Of a DNA stretch of 64,000 nt, positions 52,153 to 59,161 are shown one piece after another (the stretch's first letter is position 1; the number at the start of each line of letters is the position of its first letter). The notes below the pieces were generated by a model that did no database searches, was not told where the DNA came from, and saw only the letters and a list, made by a program, of their open reading frames with translations. A program made the translations under genes and the position numbers. This DNA is from an uncultured Clostridia bacterium (GTDB lineage Bacteria; Bacillota; Clostridia; Oscillospirales; Acutalibacteraceae), in contig CAMCPL010000001.1 in the NCBI GenBank assembly GCA_945876745.1, positions 408,706 through 472,705 of the forward strand. The letters run 5' to 3'.

Positions 52153-55100
52153 ATGAGTTGTTTTTCCGAAATATTAAAAAAAGACGAAGAATACAGTGCG
52201 CTTTATGAAGCTGTAAAATGCAGTAATTCTCCTGTCGGCGCAATAGGTTTGCCCGATATAAATAAGTTTCACATTATTCATTCTCTGTGTGAAGATACGA
52301 ATAAAAGAGCGCTCGTGCTTACTCCCGACGAAGCGAGTGCCGTTAGGGCTTATGAGGATTTGTCGACTTTTTCAGACGGCGTTTTACTCTATCCGAAAAG
52401 GGAATTTACCTTTTTGGAGGTTGAGGGAATAAGCAGGGAATTTGAGCATATTCGCCTCGGCGTGCTTTCAAAAATAGTTAAGGGCGATTATAAAATAATT
52501 GTTGCCTGTGTCGGTGCGGCGTGTCAGTTGACAATGCCGCCGCAGGCGTTGATTGACAGAAGCTTCACCATCAGTCAGGGCGAGGAAATTAATATTGAAC
52601 AAACTGCCCAAAGGCTTGTGAAAGCAGGTTATTCACGCTATGACCAGGTCGACGGAACAAGTCAGTTCAGTATTCGAGGCGGACTGTTGGATATTTTTCC
52701 GCCCGGTGCCGACGAACCTGTAAGAATTGAGCTTTGGGGCGACACCGTTGACAGTATCGCAAAATTCGATATATCAACTCAACGCCGAAACGATATGGTT
52801 GACAGCGTCGATATAATCCCTGCAACCGAGGTACTTTTTGCTTCAAAGGACGAGCAGGCGAAAAAAATAGAAGCGCTTGCGTCCTCGCTGAAAGGCAAGG
52901 CAGTTAAGGCGAGAGAACGACTTTTCGCAGATGTTGACAGGCTCAAGCAGGGATTGTCGCTTCATTGCAACGACAAATATTTACCGCTTGCTTATGACAG
53001 CAAGGGCGGTCTCTTCGATTATTTCGAAGGTCTTTTGTTCGTTTGCGAAAGCTCAAAATGTAAGGAAAGATGCGAAAATCAAAACCGCCTTATGCTTGAG
53101 GATTTGAAATGGCTTGTTGAGGACGGAATTGTATGCAAGGGTCTTGAAAAATACAATCTTGATTTTAACGAACTGTGCGAAATGTACGAGCTTCACTCGG
53201 CGATATATCTCGACAGTCTTCCAAGGGGCAGCTTCGATACACCGGTACGACATCTTTCAAGCTTCAAATGTCAGAGCTTTAATGCTTGGAACGGCACAAT
53301 TTCGCAGTTAAAGGACGAATTGTTCCCGCTTATAAAAACGAATTATGCCGTTTGCATTTTGGCAGGAACATCACGCTCGGCAAAGGCACTTGCATATGAC
53401 CTTGACGAGCAGGGGTACAAGAGTATTTACTGTGACAGACCGCCGGAGCAATTTGTTCGCGGAATGATTACGGTTATGGCAGGCACAACTTCCTCCGGCT
53501 TTCAGCTAAGCTCGTGCAAATTTGCGCTTATTACCTACGGCAAGGTGAACAATGCAAAGAAAAAGCATAAGCATTTCAGCTCAAAGGACGCCGTTAATTC
53601 GCTTGACGAGCTGACTGTCGGTGATTATATTGTTCATAACATCCACGGTATCGGTGTATTTCAGGGTATTCATTCCCTTGAAATTAACAATGTGAATAAG
53701 GATTATATTAAGATAAGCTATGCAAAGGGCGACACTCTTTATGTGCCTGTTACCCAGCTTGACCTTGTTTCAAAATATATCGGACCAAAGGACGATAACA
53801 GGGTAAAGGTTAGCCGTCTCGGCTCCGGCGACTGGACAAAAGCAAAGTCAAAGGTTAAGGCTTCGCTTCAGGATATGGCAAAGGAGCTCATTGCACTTTA
53901 TTCAAAGAGAATGAGCACAAAGGGCTATGCTTTCAGCGAGGATACGGATATGCAAAGGGATTTTGAACTTCGCTTTGCATATGAGGAAACCGAGGACCAG
54001 CTTCGTTGTATCGACGAAATTAAGGGCGATATGGAAAAACCGCACCCGATGGACAGACTTCTGTGCGGCGACGTCGGCTTCGGTAAAACGGAGGTTGCGC
54101 TTCGTGCGGCGTTTAAGTGTATCGCAGACGGAAAGCAATGCGCCATACTCGTTCCGACAACCGTTCTTGCAATGCAGCATTTTCAAACTGCAACTAAGCG
54201 AATGGAGGCATTTCCCGTTAAAATCGAAATGCTCAGCCGATTTGTTTCTCCCACGAAGCAAAAGGAGGTCTTGAAAAATCTTGAGCAGGGCAGGGTGGAT
54301 TTGCTGATAGGTACTCACCGAATTTTCGGTCAGGATATAAAATTCAGCGATTTGGGACTTCTTATTGTTGACGAGGAACAGCGCTTCGGCGTTGCACAAA
54401 AGGAAAAAATCAAGGAGCGCTTTCCTAAAGTTGACGTACTGACTTTGTCTGCAACGCCGATACCGAGAACGCTGAATATGGCTATGACGGGTATCAGGGA
54501 TATGAGCCTGCTTGAAGAAGCGCCCGGCGACAGAAAGCCCGTTCAGACCTATGTTCTTGAATACGATTTCGGCATTTTGGTCGAGGCTATGGAAAAGGAG
54601 CTCAACCGAGGCGGTCAGTGCTATTATCTTCATAATGATATCGACTCTATAAATCATATTGCAACAAAAATAAAAAAAGAGCTTCCACACGCCAATGTCG
54701 GCGTTGCCCACGGACAGATGAACGAGGAACAGCTTTCCGACGTGTGGCAAAAACTTCTTAACTGCGAAATTGATATTCTCGTTTGCACGACGATTATCGA
54801 AACAGGAATTGACGTTGCAAATGTAAACACGCTCATTATCGAAAATGCAAATATGCTCGGTCTTGCACAGCTTCACCAAATTCGCGGAAGAGTCGGCAGA
54901 AGCAGCCGTAGAGCGTACGCTTATTTCACCTTTTCAAAAGGTAGAGAGCTTACCGATATTGCTCAAAAGCGACTTGAGGCAATCAGAGAATATACCGAGT
55001 TTGGTTCGGGCTTTAAGATTGCTATGCGTGACCTTGAAATAAGAGGAGCCGGCTCGCTTCTCGGAAACAAGCAGCACGGTCATATCGAAAGCGTCGGATA

Positions 55101-55620
55101 TGATATGTATATCAAGCTGCTTGAACAGGCGGTAAGTGAGGAAAAGGGAGAGGAAATACCGGACGAAAAAGAGCTCGATTGCCTTATTGATTTGCCGATT
55201 GACGCAGGTATTCCCGTTTCGTATATCAGCTCCACTCCCCAGCGTCTTGATATGTACAAGGCTATTGCGAAGGTTCGTAATGACGAGCAGGCGAATGATG
55301 TTTATGACGAGCTTACCGACAGATTTGGAGTTCCACCGTCAAGCGTTTACGGTCTTGTCGAGGTTGCGTTGCTGCGAAATACGGCACAAAAGCTCGGTAT
55401 TTACGAAATAAAGCAGGTCGGTATAAATGTCAGATTTTTCCTAAACGACGTTAAAACGGAATATCTTCTTGCACTTCACGAAAAAATGAGGTCGCGCTCA
55501 AAGCTCACCTCCGGCAAGAAAACCTATATTTCCGTTGAAACCGTCGGCGGAGATACGATAGGCTGTGTAAAGGAAACGCTAAAGGTTCTTGACGAGTCTG
55601 TTGCTCATAAAAATGAATAA
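52153..55620 (+). CDS. mfd: Transcription-repair coupling factor Mfd
   Basis: A 1155-residue protein. It has the UvrB-homology N-terminal part (YDQVDGTSQFSIRGGLLDIF), the CarD-like RNA polymerase interaction domain (DYIVHNIHGIGVFQGI around 495), and a RecG-like SF2 helicase: CGDVGFGKTEVALRAAF, DEEQRFGV, TLSATPIPRTLNM and HQIRGRVGRSSRRAYAYF. The C-terminal TRCF domain ends at TLKVLDES. Mfd removes stalled polymerase and recruits UvrA. It follows pth by 7 nt. Confidence 0.97.
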   Translation: MSCFSEILKKDEEYSALYEAVKCSNSPVGAIGLPDINKFHIIHSLCEDTNKRALVLTPDEASAVRAYEDLSTFSDGVLLYPKREFTFLEVEGISREFEHIRLGVLSKIVKGDYKIIVACVGAACQLTMPPQALIDRSFTISQGEEINIEQTAQRLVKAGYSRYDQVDGTSQFSIRGGLLDIFPPGADEPVRIELWGDTVDSIAKFDISTQRRNDMVDSVDIIPATEVLFASKDEQAKKIEALASSLKGKAVKARERLFADVDRLKQGLSLHCNDKYLPLAYDSKGGLFDYFEGLLFVCESSKCKERCENQNRLMLEDLKWLVEDGIVCKGLEKYNLDFNELCEMYELHSAIYLDSLPRGSFDTPVRHLSSFKCQSFNAWNGTISQLKDELFPLIKTNYAVCILAGTSRSAKALAYDLDEQGYKSIYCDRPPEQFVRGMITVMAGTTSSGFQLSSCKFALITYGKVNNAKKKHKHFSSKDAVNSLDELTVGDYIVHNIHGIGVFQGIHSLEINNVNKDYIKISYAKGDTLYVPVTQLDLVSKYIGPKDDNRVKVSRLGSGDWTKAKSKVKASLQDMAKELIALYSKRMSTKGYAFSEDTDMQRDFELRFAYEETEDQLRCIDEIKGDMEKPHPMDRLLCGDVGFGKTEVALRAAFKCIADGKQCAILVPTTVLAMQHFQTATKRMEAFPVKIEMLSRFVSPTKQKEVLKNLEQGRVDLLIGTHRIFGQDIKFSDLGLLIVDEEQRFGVAQKEKIKERFPKVDVLTLSATPIPRTLNMAMTGIRDMSLLEEAPGDRKPVQTYVLEYDFGILVEAMEKELNRGGQCYYLHNDIDSINHIATKIKKELPHANVGVAHGQMNEEQLSDVWQKLLNCEIDILVCTTIIETGIDVANVNTLIIENANMLGLAQLHQIRGRVGRSSRRAYAYFTFSKGRELTDIAQKRLEAIREYTEFGSGFKIAMRDLEIRGAGSLLGNKQHGHIESVGYDMYIKLLEQAVSEEKGEEIPDEKELDCLIDLPIDAGIPVSYISSTPQRLDMYKAIAKVRNDEQANDVYDELTDRFGVPPSSVYGLVEVALLRNTAQKLGIYEIKQVGINVRFFLNDVKTEYLLALHEKMRSRSKLTSGKKTYISVETVGGDTIGCVKETLKVLDESVAHKNE

Positions 55621-55627
55621 AACAAAG

Positions 55628-55655
55628 CACCTCGGTTAATACTTTAATCGAGGTG
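55628..55655 (+). promoter_or_regulatory. Hairpin that buries the SD of the M23 gene
   Basis: CACCTCG (55628-55634) pairs with CGAGGTG (55649-55655). The right arm contains the GAGGTG SD of the gene starting at 55662, so translation from read-through mfd mRNA could be shut off by folding. It may double as a weak mfd terminator. Confidence 0.65.
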
Positions 55656-55661
55656 TTAATT

Positions 55662-56357
55662 ATGTCTTCATCAAACTATAAAAAGAAACAAAACAAAAAC
55701 ACGAAGGCTTTGTTTTCAATCATATGCCTTTGTATAATTTCACTCGGTCTGATTGTGTATTTTTCGACTTCAAGCAAAAATAACAATCCCGTAAACGAGC
55801 CGACAACCATTGTCGAAACAACTGAGGTTCAGCACGCTGTCACCGTAAAGGAAACTACAACCGCCGAGCCTGAAACGCAGGAAAACGACGAAACAGAAGC
55901 TACAACCGTTCCGACTTCAATGCCGCTTGGCGACGGCAATACTCCGTACAAAAGCTACTATCAGTATCCTCTCGGTGAGGAAATAATTAAGGGCTATACA
56001 AAGGAGCTTGTTATGGACAACACAATGGGCGACTTCAGAGCACATACGGCAGTTGACTTTTCGGGAAACGAGGGCGACGAGGTGCTTGCAATAAACGATG
56101 GCTTGGTATGTGATGTTTATACCGATCCGAAATACGGACTTTGCGTTGAAATCGACCACGGCGGCGAGCTTGTTGCAAAATACTGCGGACTTGAAAGTGC
56201 GAATGTTAAAACAGGAGATTTTGTCGATATCGGCAATCCGATAGGTAATTTGGGCGTTGTGCCGTGTGAGAGTGCAGACGGTATTCATCTGCATTTTGTA
56301 ACTAACGTCGGCTCAAATTCAGTTAATCCGCTTGATGTTATGGGCAAAACAGAGTGA
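55662..56357 (+). CDS. Membrane-anchored M23 (LytM) peptidase, possibly SpoIIQ-like
   Basis: A 231-residue protein: N-terminal membrane helix (about 17-37), a Thr/Glu-rich linker (PTTIVETTEVQ...ETTTAEPETQ), then an M23 domain from about 110. Zinc ligands are visible: HTAVDFSG (HxxxD) and IHLHFV (HxH). An anchored LytM domain of this size resembles clostridial SpoIIQ, which works in engulfment, but an ordinary cell-wall endopeptidase is equally possible. The in-frame GTG at 55653 lies within the SD. It is followed by two small ORFs. Confidence 0.85.
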   Translation: MSSSNYKKKQNKNTKALFSIICLCIISLGLIVYFSTSSKNNNPVNEPTTIVETTEVQHAVTVKETTTAEPETQENDETEATTVPTSMPLGDGNTPYKSYYQYPLGEEIIKGYTKELVMDNTMGDFRAHTAVDFSGNEGDEVLAINDGLVCDVYTDPKYGLCVEIDHGGELVAKYCGLESANVKTGDFVDIGNPIGNLGVVPCESADGIHLHFVTNVGSNSVNPLDVMGKTE

Positions 56358-56369
56358 GAGGTGACGGTT

Positions 56370-56525
56370 ATGAGCTTTGATATGACAGACGAAATGAAAA
56401 ATTATTTTGACTCCCTGCCTATGAATCTTCAACAGGAGCTTACGCAGTCGGGAATAAGCGTGACAAGCCTTAAAGAACTCAAGCAGGTTGTCGGACAATT
56501 TTCGGGTGATACCGATGAACAATAA
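56370..56525 (+). CDS. 51-residue conserved-looking small protein
   Basis: A 51-codon frame starting ATG at 56370 with SD GAGAGGTG 6 nt upstream: MSFDMTDEMKNYFDSLPMNL then QQELTQSGISVTSLKELKQV then VGQFSGDTDEQ. It is soluble, acidic and probably helical. It starts 12 nt after the M23 gene and overlaps the next ORF by 11 nt, so the three are likely translated together. No family recognised with confidence. Confidence 0.72.
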   Translation: MSFDMTDEMKNYFDSLPMNLQQELTQSGISVTSLKELKQVVGQFSGDTDEQ

Positions 56526-56697
56526 GGATAAGTACAAAAAGAAATACCGACTTAACCCGAAGCTGACGAATCGTTATTGCGAAAGCGTGTATAATCCGAC
56601 CGTTCAACCCGACGGCGTAACGGAAATGGGCGTTCCTATCCCTTCAACCGAAAACACCTCGTATTCAAAAGAATACGAGGAGGAAAATCAATTGTAG
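56515..56697 (+). CDS. 60-residue basic small protein, function unknown
   Basis: Starts at ATG 56515 inside the end of the preceding ORF; GGGTGA lies 6-8 nt upstream. The sequence is Lys/Tyr/Asn rich at the start (MNNKDKYKKKYRLNPKLTNR) and ends acidic (KEYEEENQL), with one Cys. No membrane segment. It is the last gene before the repeat-rich island. Not recognised. Confidence 0.65.
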   Translation: MNNKDKYKKKYRLNPKLTNRYCESVYNPTVQPDGVTEMGVPIPSTENTSYSKEYEEENQL

Positions 56698-57196
56698 CAA
56701 AGTTCCCGATGTTAAGAAAGGGGACGGTGACCTGTGTTCAGTGATATACGGCTTTGCCGTGTGAAATCGCAAGCGGTGAAATTTTGCGATTACATCGCAA
56801 AGTGAAATACGCCGTTGGCGTGTTGAGGTTTGTTTGATTATATATTGCGGGAGGTCGAGGACGGTGCAGGTGAGATTATCCCCTACAAGTCCGTTACAGT
56901 AAGGCAACCGTAGGGGTCGGCGGTCTCGCCTGCCGGCTCGGTCGGTGCTTCTGCATAAAAATGCAGAGGTGTCCACCGGACACCCGCACCCCTGACGACC
57001 CGTTAGGATATCGAAACACAAGGGGACGGTTCTATTGTGTTGACCCATCTTGTATGAATCTCTCCACCGCAAGCGGTCCCCCTCTCTTTGACAAGAGAGG
57101 CTGATAATCGGGAACATCAAGGCTCCTTTGTCAAAGGGAGCTGTCACGAAGTGACTGAGGGATTCAGTTGTACGATTGATAACCGTTCCTGTGTAA
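56698..57196. repeat. Repeat-rich intergenic island, no gene
   Basis: Dense short repeats: a partial GGGGACGGT unit near 56720; CGTAGGGGTCGGCG (56909-56922), an inverted copy of 7912-7925; hairpin AACACAA/TTGTGTT (57015-57041) with the GGGGACGGTTC loop; CTCCTTTG/CAAAGGGAG (57123-57140); AGCTGTCACGAAGTGACTGA at 57139, repeated from 27700; and a half unit AACCGTTCCTGTGT at 57181. No open frame with family resemblance on the plus strand. Confidence 0.75.
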
Positions 57197-57754
57197 CCTA
57201 ATCGTGTATTCATTAGCACAAACAAGATTGCAACTGTATTCGGACGAAACAGCTTCGAGGACTATATAAGAAAAGAAATTAAGAACGGAAATCTTGTTAA
57301 AATAAAAAATAGAAGCAATCAAGTCAGTGAACGGACAGCACTAATCGCTGCTGGTTATGACGAGAATACCTCTACTGATAGTATATCCAATTCTAACAAA
57401 AAAGTCAACACCAAATCATCAAAAACCGTTCCCTGTGCAGACGTTCACGAAGTTTGTTTAGTAACAGAAAAAGAAGAAGAAACATTGTTCAAGACTGGGA
57501 ATAGTCAAAAGACGACACCCAGCAATGCTTCATCTTCTATACATAGTTTACTCAATAAGTTGAAAAATGTCAAGAGTGCACAGGGAACCGTCCCCCCCGT
57601 GCACCTAATGAGTATAGATGTTCTGTATGCTGTAAACGCAAAAAAAGAAGCGACCGCTCTTATCGAGCCAGAGCTTTCATCACAAAGTGATGTTTCTCTT
57701 ACCGCTTCTAAAATTAGTATATCCGATTTACTTGATTATGTCAATAGGGATTGA
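57197..57754 (+). pseudogene. Remnant 1 of a large polyvalent mobile-element protein
   Basis: An open frame of about 185 codons with no start codon or SD, entered from the preceding TAA at 57194. FISTNKIATVFGRNSFED and IRKEIKNGNLVKIKNR, followed by a long Ser/Asn-rich tail with VNTKSS, resemble from memory the C-terminal parts of very large multi-domain proteins of clostridial phages and conjugative elements. The frame runs through two GGGACGGTTC-type repeats (near 57424 and 57576-57604), which therefore contribute residues such as SAQGTVPPV. Decayed fragment, not a working gene. Confidence 0.65.
57576..57604 (-). repeat. Hairpin with GGGGACGGTTC-type loop, inverted copy
   Basis: GTGCAC (57576-57581) pairs with GTGCAC (57599-57604); between them AGGGAACCGTCCCC is the reverse complement of the shared loop sequence. 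Confidence 0.8.
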
Positions 57755-57755
57755 G

Positions 57756-57780
57756 TGCACAGGGGACGGTTCCCTGTGCA
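57756..57780 (+). repeat. Hairpin with GGGGACGGTTC loop, cleanest copy
   Basis: TGCACAGGG (57756-57764) pairs perfectly with CCCTGTGCA (57772-57780) around GACGGTT, starting 1 nt after the stop of remnant 1. Confidence 0.85.
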
Positions 57781-57862
57781 GATATGTGTGTTATGGATAA
57801 CTACTGCGTTTATAAATAAAAAAATAGGAATAAGGGAAAATGGTGCAACTGTTTAGCATGAC

Positions 57863-58009
57863 TTGGTAAACATTTATGGTAAAGAAATAACAGAAGCATC
57901 TGTTACTATGGCGAGTGATAAAATCGACTCCCAACGTAGGCAGAATGCTTCTGTTAATGATGTTTTACTACAAAATTCATCAAATGTCAATACCAAATCA
58001 TCACAGTAG
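57863..58009 (+). pseudogene. Remnant 2 of the polyvalent protein family
   Basis: A 48-codon open piece with LVNIYGKEITEASVTMASDK at the start and NSSNVNTKSSQ at the end, then TAG. The GTCAA-ACCAAATCATCA DNA just before the repeat is nearly identical to that in remnant 1 (57404-57420), so both descend from the same or paralogous genes. No SD. It is followed at once by another repeat hairpin CACAG/CTGTG (58002-58022). Confidence 0.55.
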
Positions 58010-58028
58010 AACCGTTCCTGTGTGTTAA

Positions 58029-58634
58029 TTGCCAGAAAGATTTAAGTCAGATAATAACGATATTCGTTATTCAAGAGATGTAGATTTTTCAAAAGCGTTG
58101 ACAAGTGCAGAATGGAAAAAGTATAATAATCTTGTCACTTCAGATAATCAATCAGCTTTGAGGATATCAAACAATGCTTTTTTAGTTGAGGGAGAAAAAG
58201 GCGAGTTTAATTATAAACTTGTTTTTTATGATAACACCTATGAGGATTATCCTATTACTGCCGTTTATGGAATCGGCGAAGCTGGATTCAGAGAAGATAT
58301 AACAAATTTTGATGCTAAATACATATCCGATGTAATAAATGCACTCGAGGAGGAAAATTATGCTGACAAGAAAATCATTAAAAGAATACTCGGAAGTTTT
58401 AGTGAAAGCTATAAAATCGTACTCCGAAGATACGGTGATAGAAACGCAAAAGCATTTACTGTCAGACCAAAAAGTAACACAAATTCACAAAATAATAATG
58501 AAAAATCCAACGGAGCAAGAGTTTTTGCAATAGATAGCCGAAATCTGAAATTTTCCGTTAAACAGCCCATTGAGGAGACGAAAGACCTTATTGCAATTCA
58601 TAATGCGCACACAGGGACGGTTCTCTTGTGTTGA
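58029..58634 (+). pseudogene. Remnant 3: internal part of a large polyvalent protein, ended by a repeat
   Basis: An open frame of 201 codons from TTG 58029 without SD. It starts LPERFKSDNNDIRYSRDVDF; the NDIRYS motif is typical of inter-domain junctions in large polyvalent proteins of mobile elements. Near the end, PIEETKDLIAIHN is where another such domain should begin, but the frame passes into a GGGACGGTTC repeat (58609-58631) encoding AHTGTVLLC and stops. So the domain was cut by the repeat insertion or a deletion ending there. Function unlikely. Confidence 0.68.
58609..58631 (+). repeat. GGGACGGTTC-loop repeat terminating remnant 3
   Basis: ACAC...GTGT arms flank AGGGACGGTTCTCTT. It supplies the last codons and stop of the broken frame. 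Confidence 0.75.
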
Positions 58635-58637
58635 AAT

Positions 58638-58804
58638 CAATGCGAAGCATTGTATATAATCCATTCCGCAAGGAATTGCATATCATCATTGCGAAAGCAT
58701 TTTTGATACACACCTAAAGGTGTGATGATATACAGCCCTGACGGACTGATGAGATATAAGGGCGACAAGTCGCCCTTGATGATATGCCATTGCTTTCGCA
58801 ATGG
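58638..58804. repeat. Tandem array of seven small hairpins with unrelated stems
   Basis: In order: CAATGC/GCATTG (58638-58652), ATTCC/GGAAT (58663-58676), TGC/GCA (58688-58700), CACACCT/AGGTGTG (58709-58724), a weak AGCCC/GGACT (58734-58747), AGGGCGAC/GTCGCCCT (58759-58776) and CCATTGC/GCAATGG (58787-58804). Loops are 2-4 nt. Spacers repeatedly read ATATCATC, TGATGATAT or TGATGAGATAT. There is no fixed repeat sequence, so it is not CRISPR. Confidence 0.75.
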
Positions 58805-58807
58805 ATA

Positions 58808-58841
58808 AAAAAATAGACTTGCAAAAGCAAGTCTATTTTTT
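58808..58841 (-). terminator. Terminator of the tRNA-Thr/tRNA-Tyr transcript
   Basis: ATAGACTTGC pairs with GCAAGTCTAT around AAAA, with T7 on both sides; it lies at the 3' end of tRNA-Tyr. Confidence 0.88.
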
Positions 58842-58843
58842 GG

Positions 58844-58925
58844 TGGAAGAGGGTGGATTCGAACCACCGAAGGCATCGCCGACAGATTTACAGTCTGTTC
58901 CCTTTGGCCGCTCGGGAACTCTTCC
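58844..58925 (-). tRNA. tRNA-Tyr (GTA)
   Basis: An 82-nt class II tRNA on the minus strand: acceptor GGAAGAG/CTCTTCC, D arm, anticodon stem CAGA/TCTG with loop CTGTAAA (anticodon GTA), long variable arm and T arm GGTGG-TTCGAAT-CCACC. CCA is encoded (58841-58843). Second gene of a two-tRNA transcript. Confidence 0.96.
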
Positions 58926-58932
58926 ATAATGG

Positions 58933-59005
58933 AGCTGGTGAACGGACTCGAACCCCTGACCTGCTGATTACAAATCAGCTGCTCTACCAACTGAGCTACA
59001 CCAGC
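58933..59005 (-). tRNA. tRNA-Thr (TGT)
   Basis: A 73-nt tRNA on the minus strand: acceptor GCTGGTG/CACCAGC, D arm GCTCAGTTGGTAGAGC, anticodon stem with loop ATTTGTAAT (anticodon TGT), T arm CAGGG-TTCGAGT-CC region. CCA encoded (58930-58932). It precedes tRNA-Tyr by 7 nt. Confidence 0.96.
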
Positions 59006-59024
59006 GCATTTACAACGCTTCAAT

Positions 59025-59053
59025 AATATATCACACGCACAGCGATTTGTCAA
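59025..59053 (-). promoter_or_regulatory. Promoter of the tRNA pair
   Basis: Minus strand TTGACA (59048-59053) and TATATT (59025-59030) with a 17-nt spacer, 19 nt before tRNA-Thr. Confidence 0.9.
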
Positions 59054-59128
59054 TAGCTTTTTTTGAAAAACAGTAAAAATAATTTTTATCATATTTGCGT
59101 TTTCTGCATAATATAGAGTTAGTACAGC

Positions 59129-59139
59129 TATAATATAAT
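59129..59139 (+). promoter_or_regulatory. -10 region(s) of asnB
   Basis: Two overlapping TATAAT hexamers (59129-59134, 59134-59139); no good -35. No T-box leader fits in the short 5' region. Confidence 0.45.
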
Positions 59140-59161
59140 GCGATTTTGAAGGGTGATATAA

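Noticed and set aside
57485..57754. Independent 89-aa gene
   Set aside because: The frame extends upstream to 57197 without a start; TTG 57485 has no SD and part of the frame is repeat DNA.
58638..58804. CRISPR array
   Set aside because: Stem sequences differ between units and there is no constant repeat of 24 nt or more, no unique 30-nt spacers and no cas gene.
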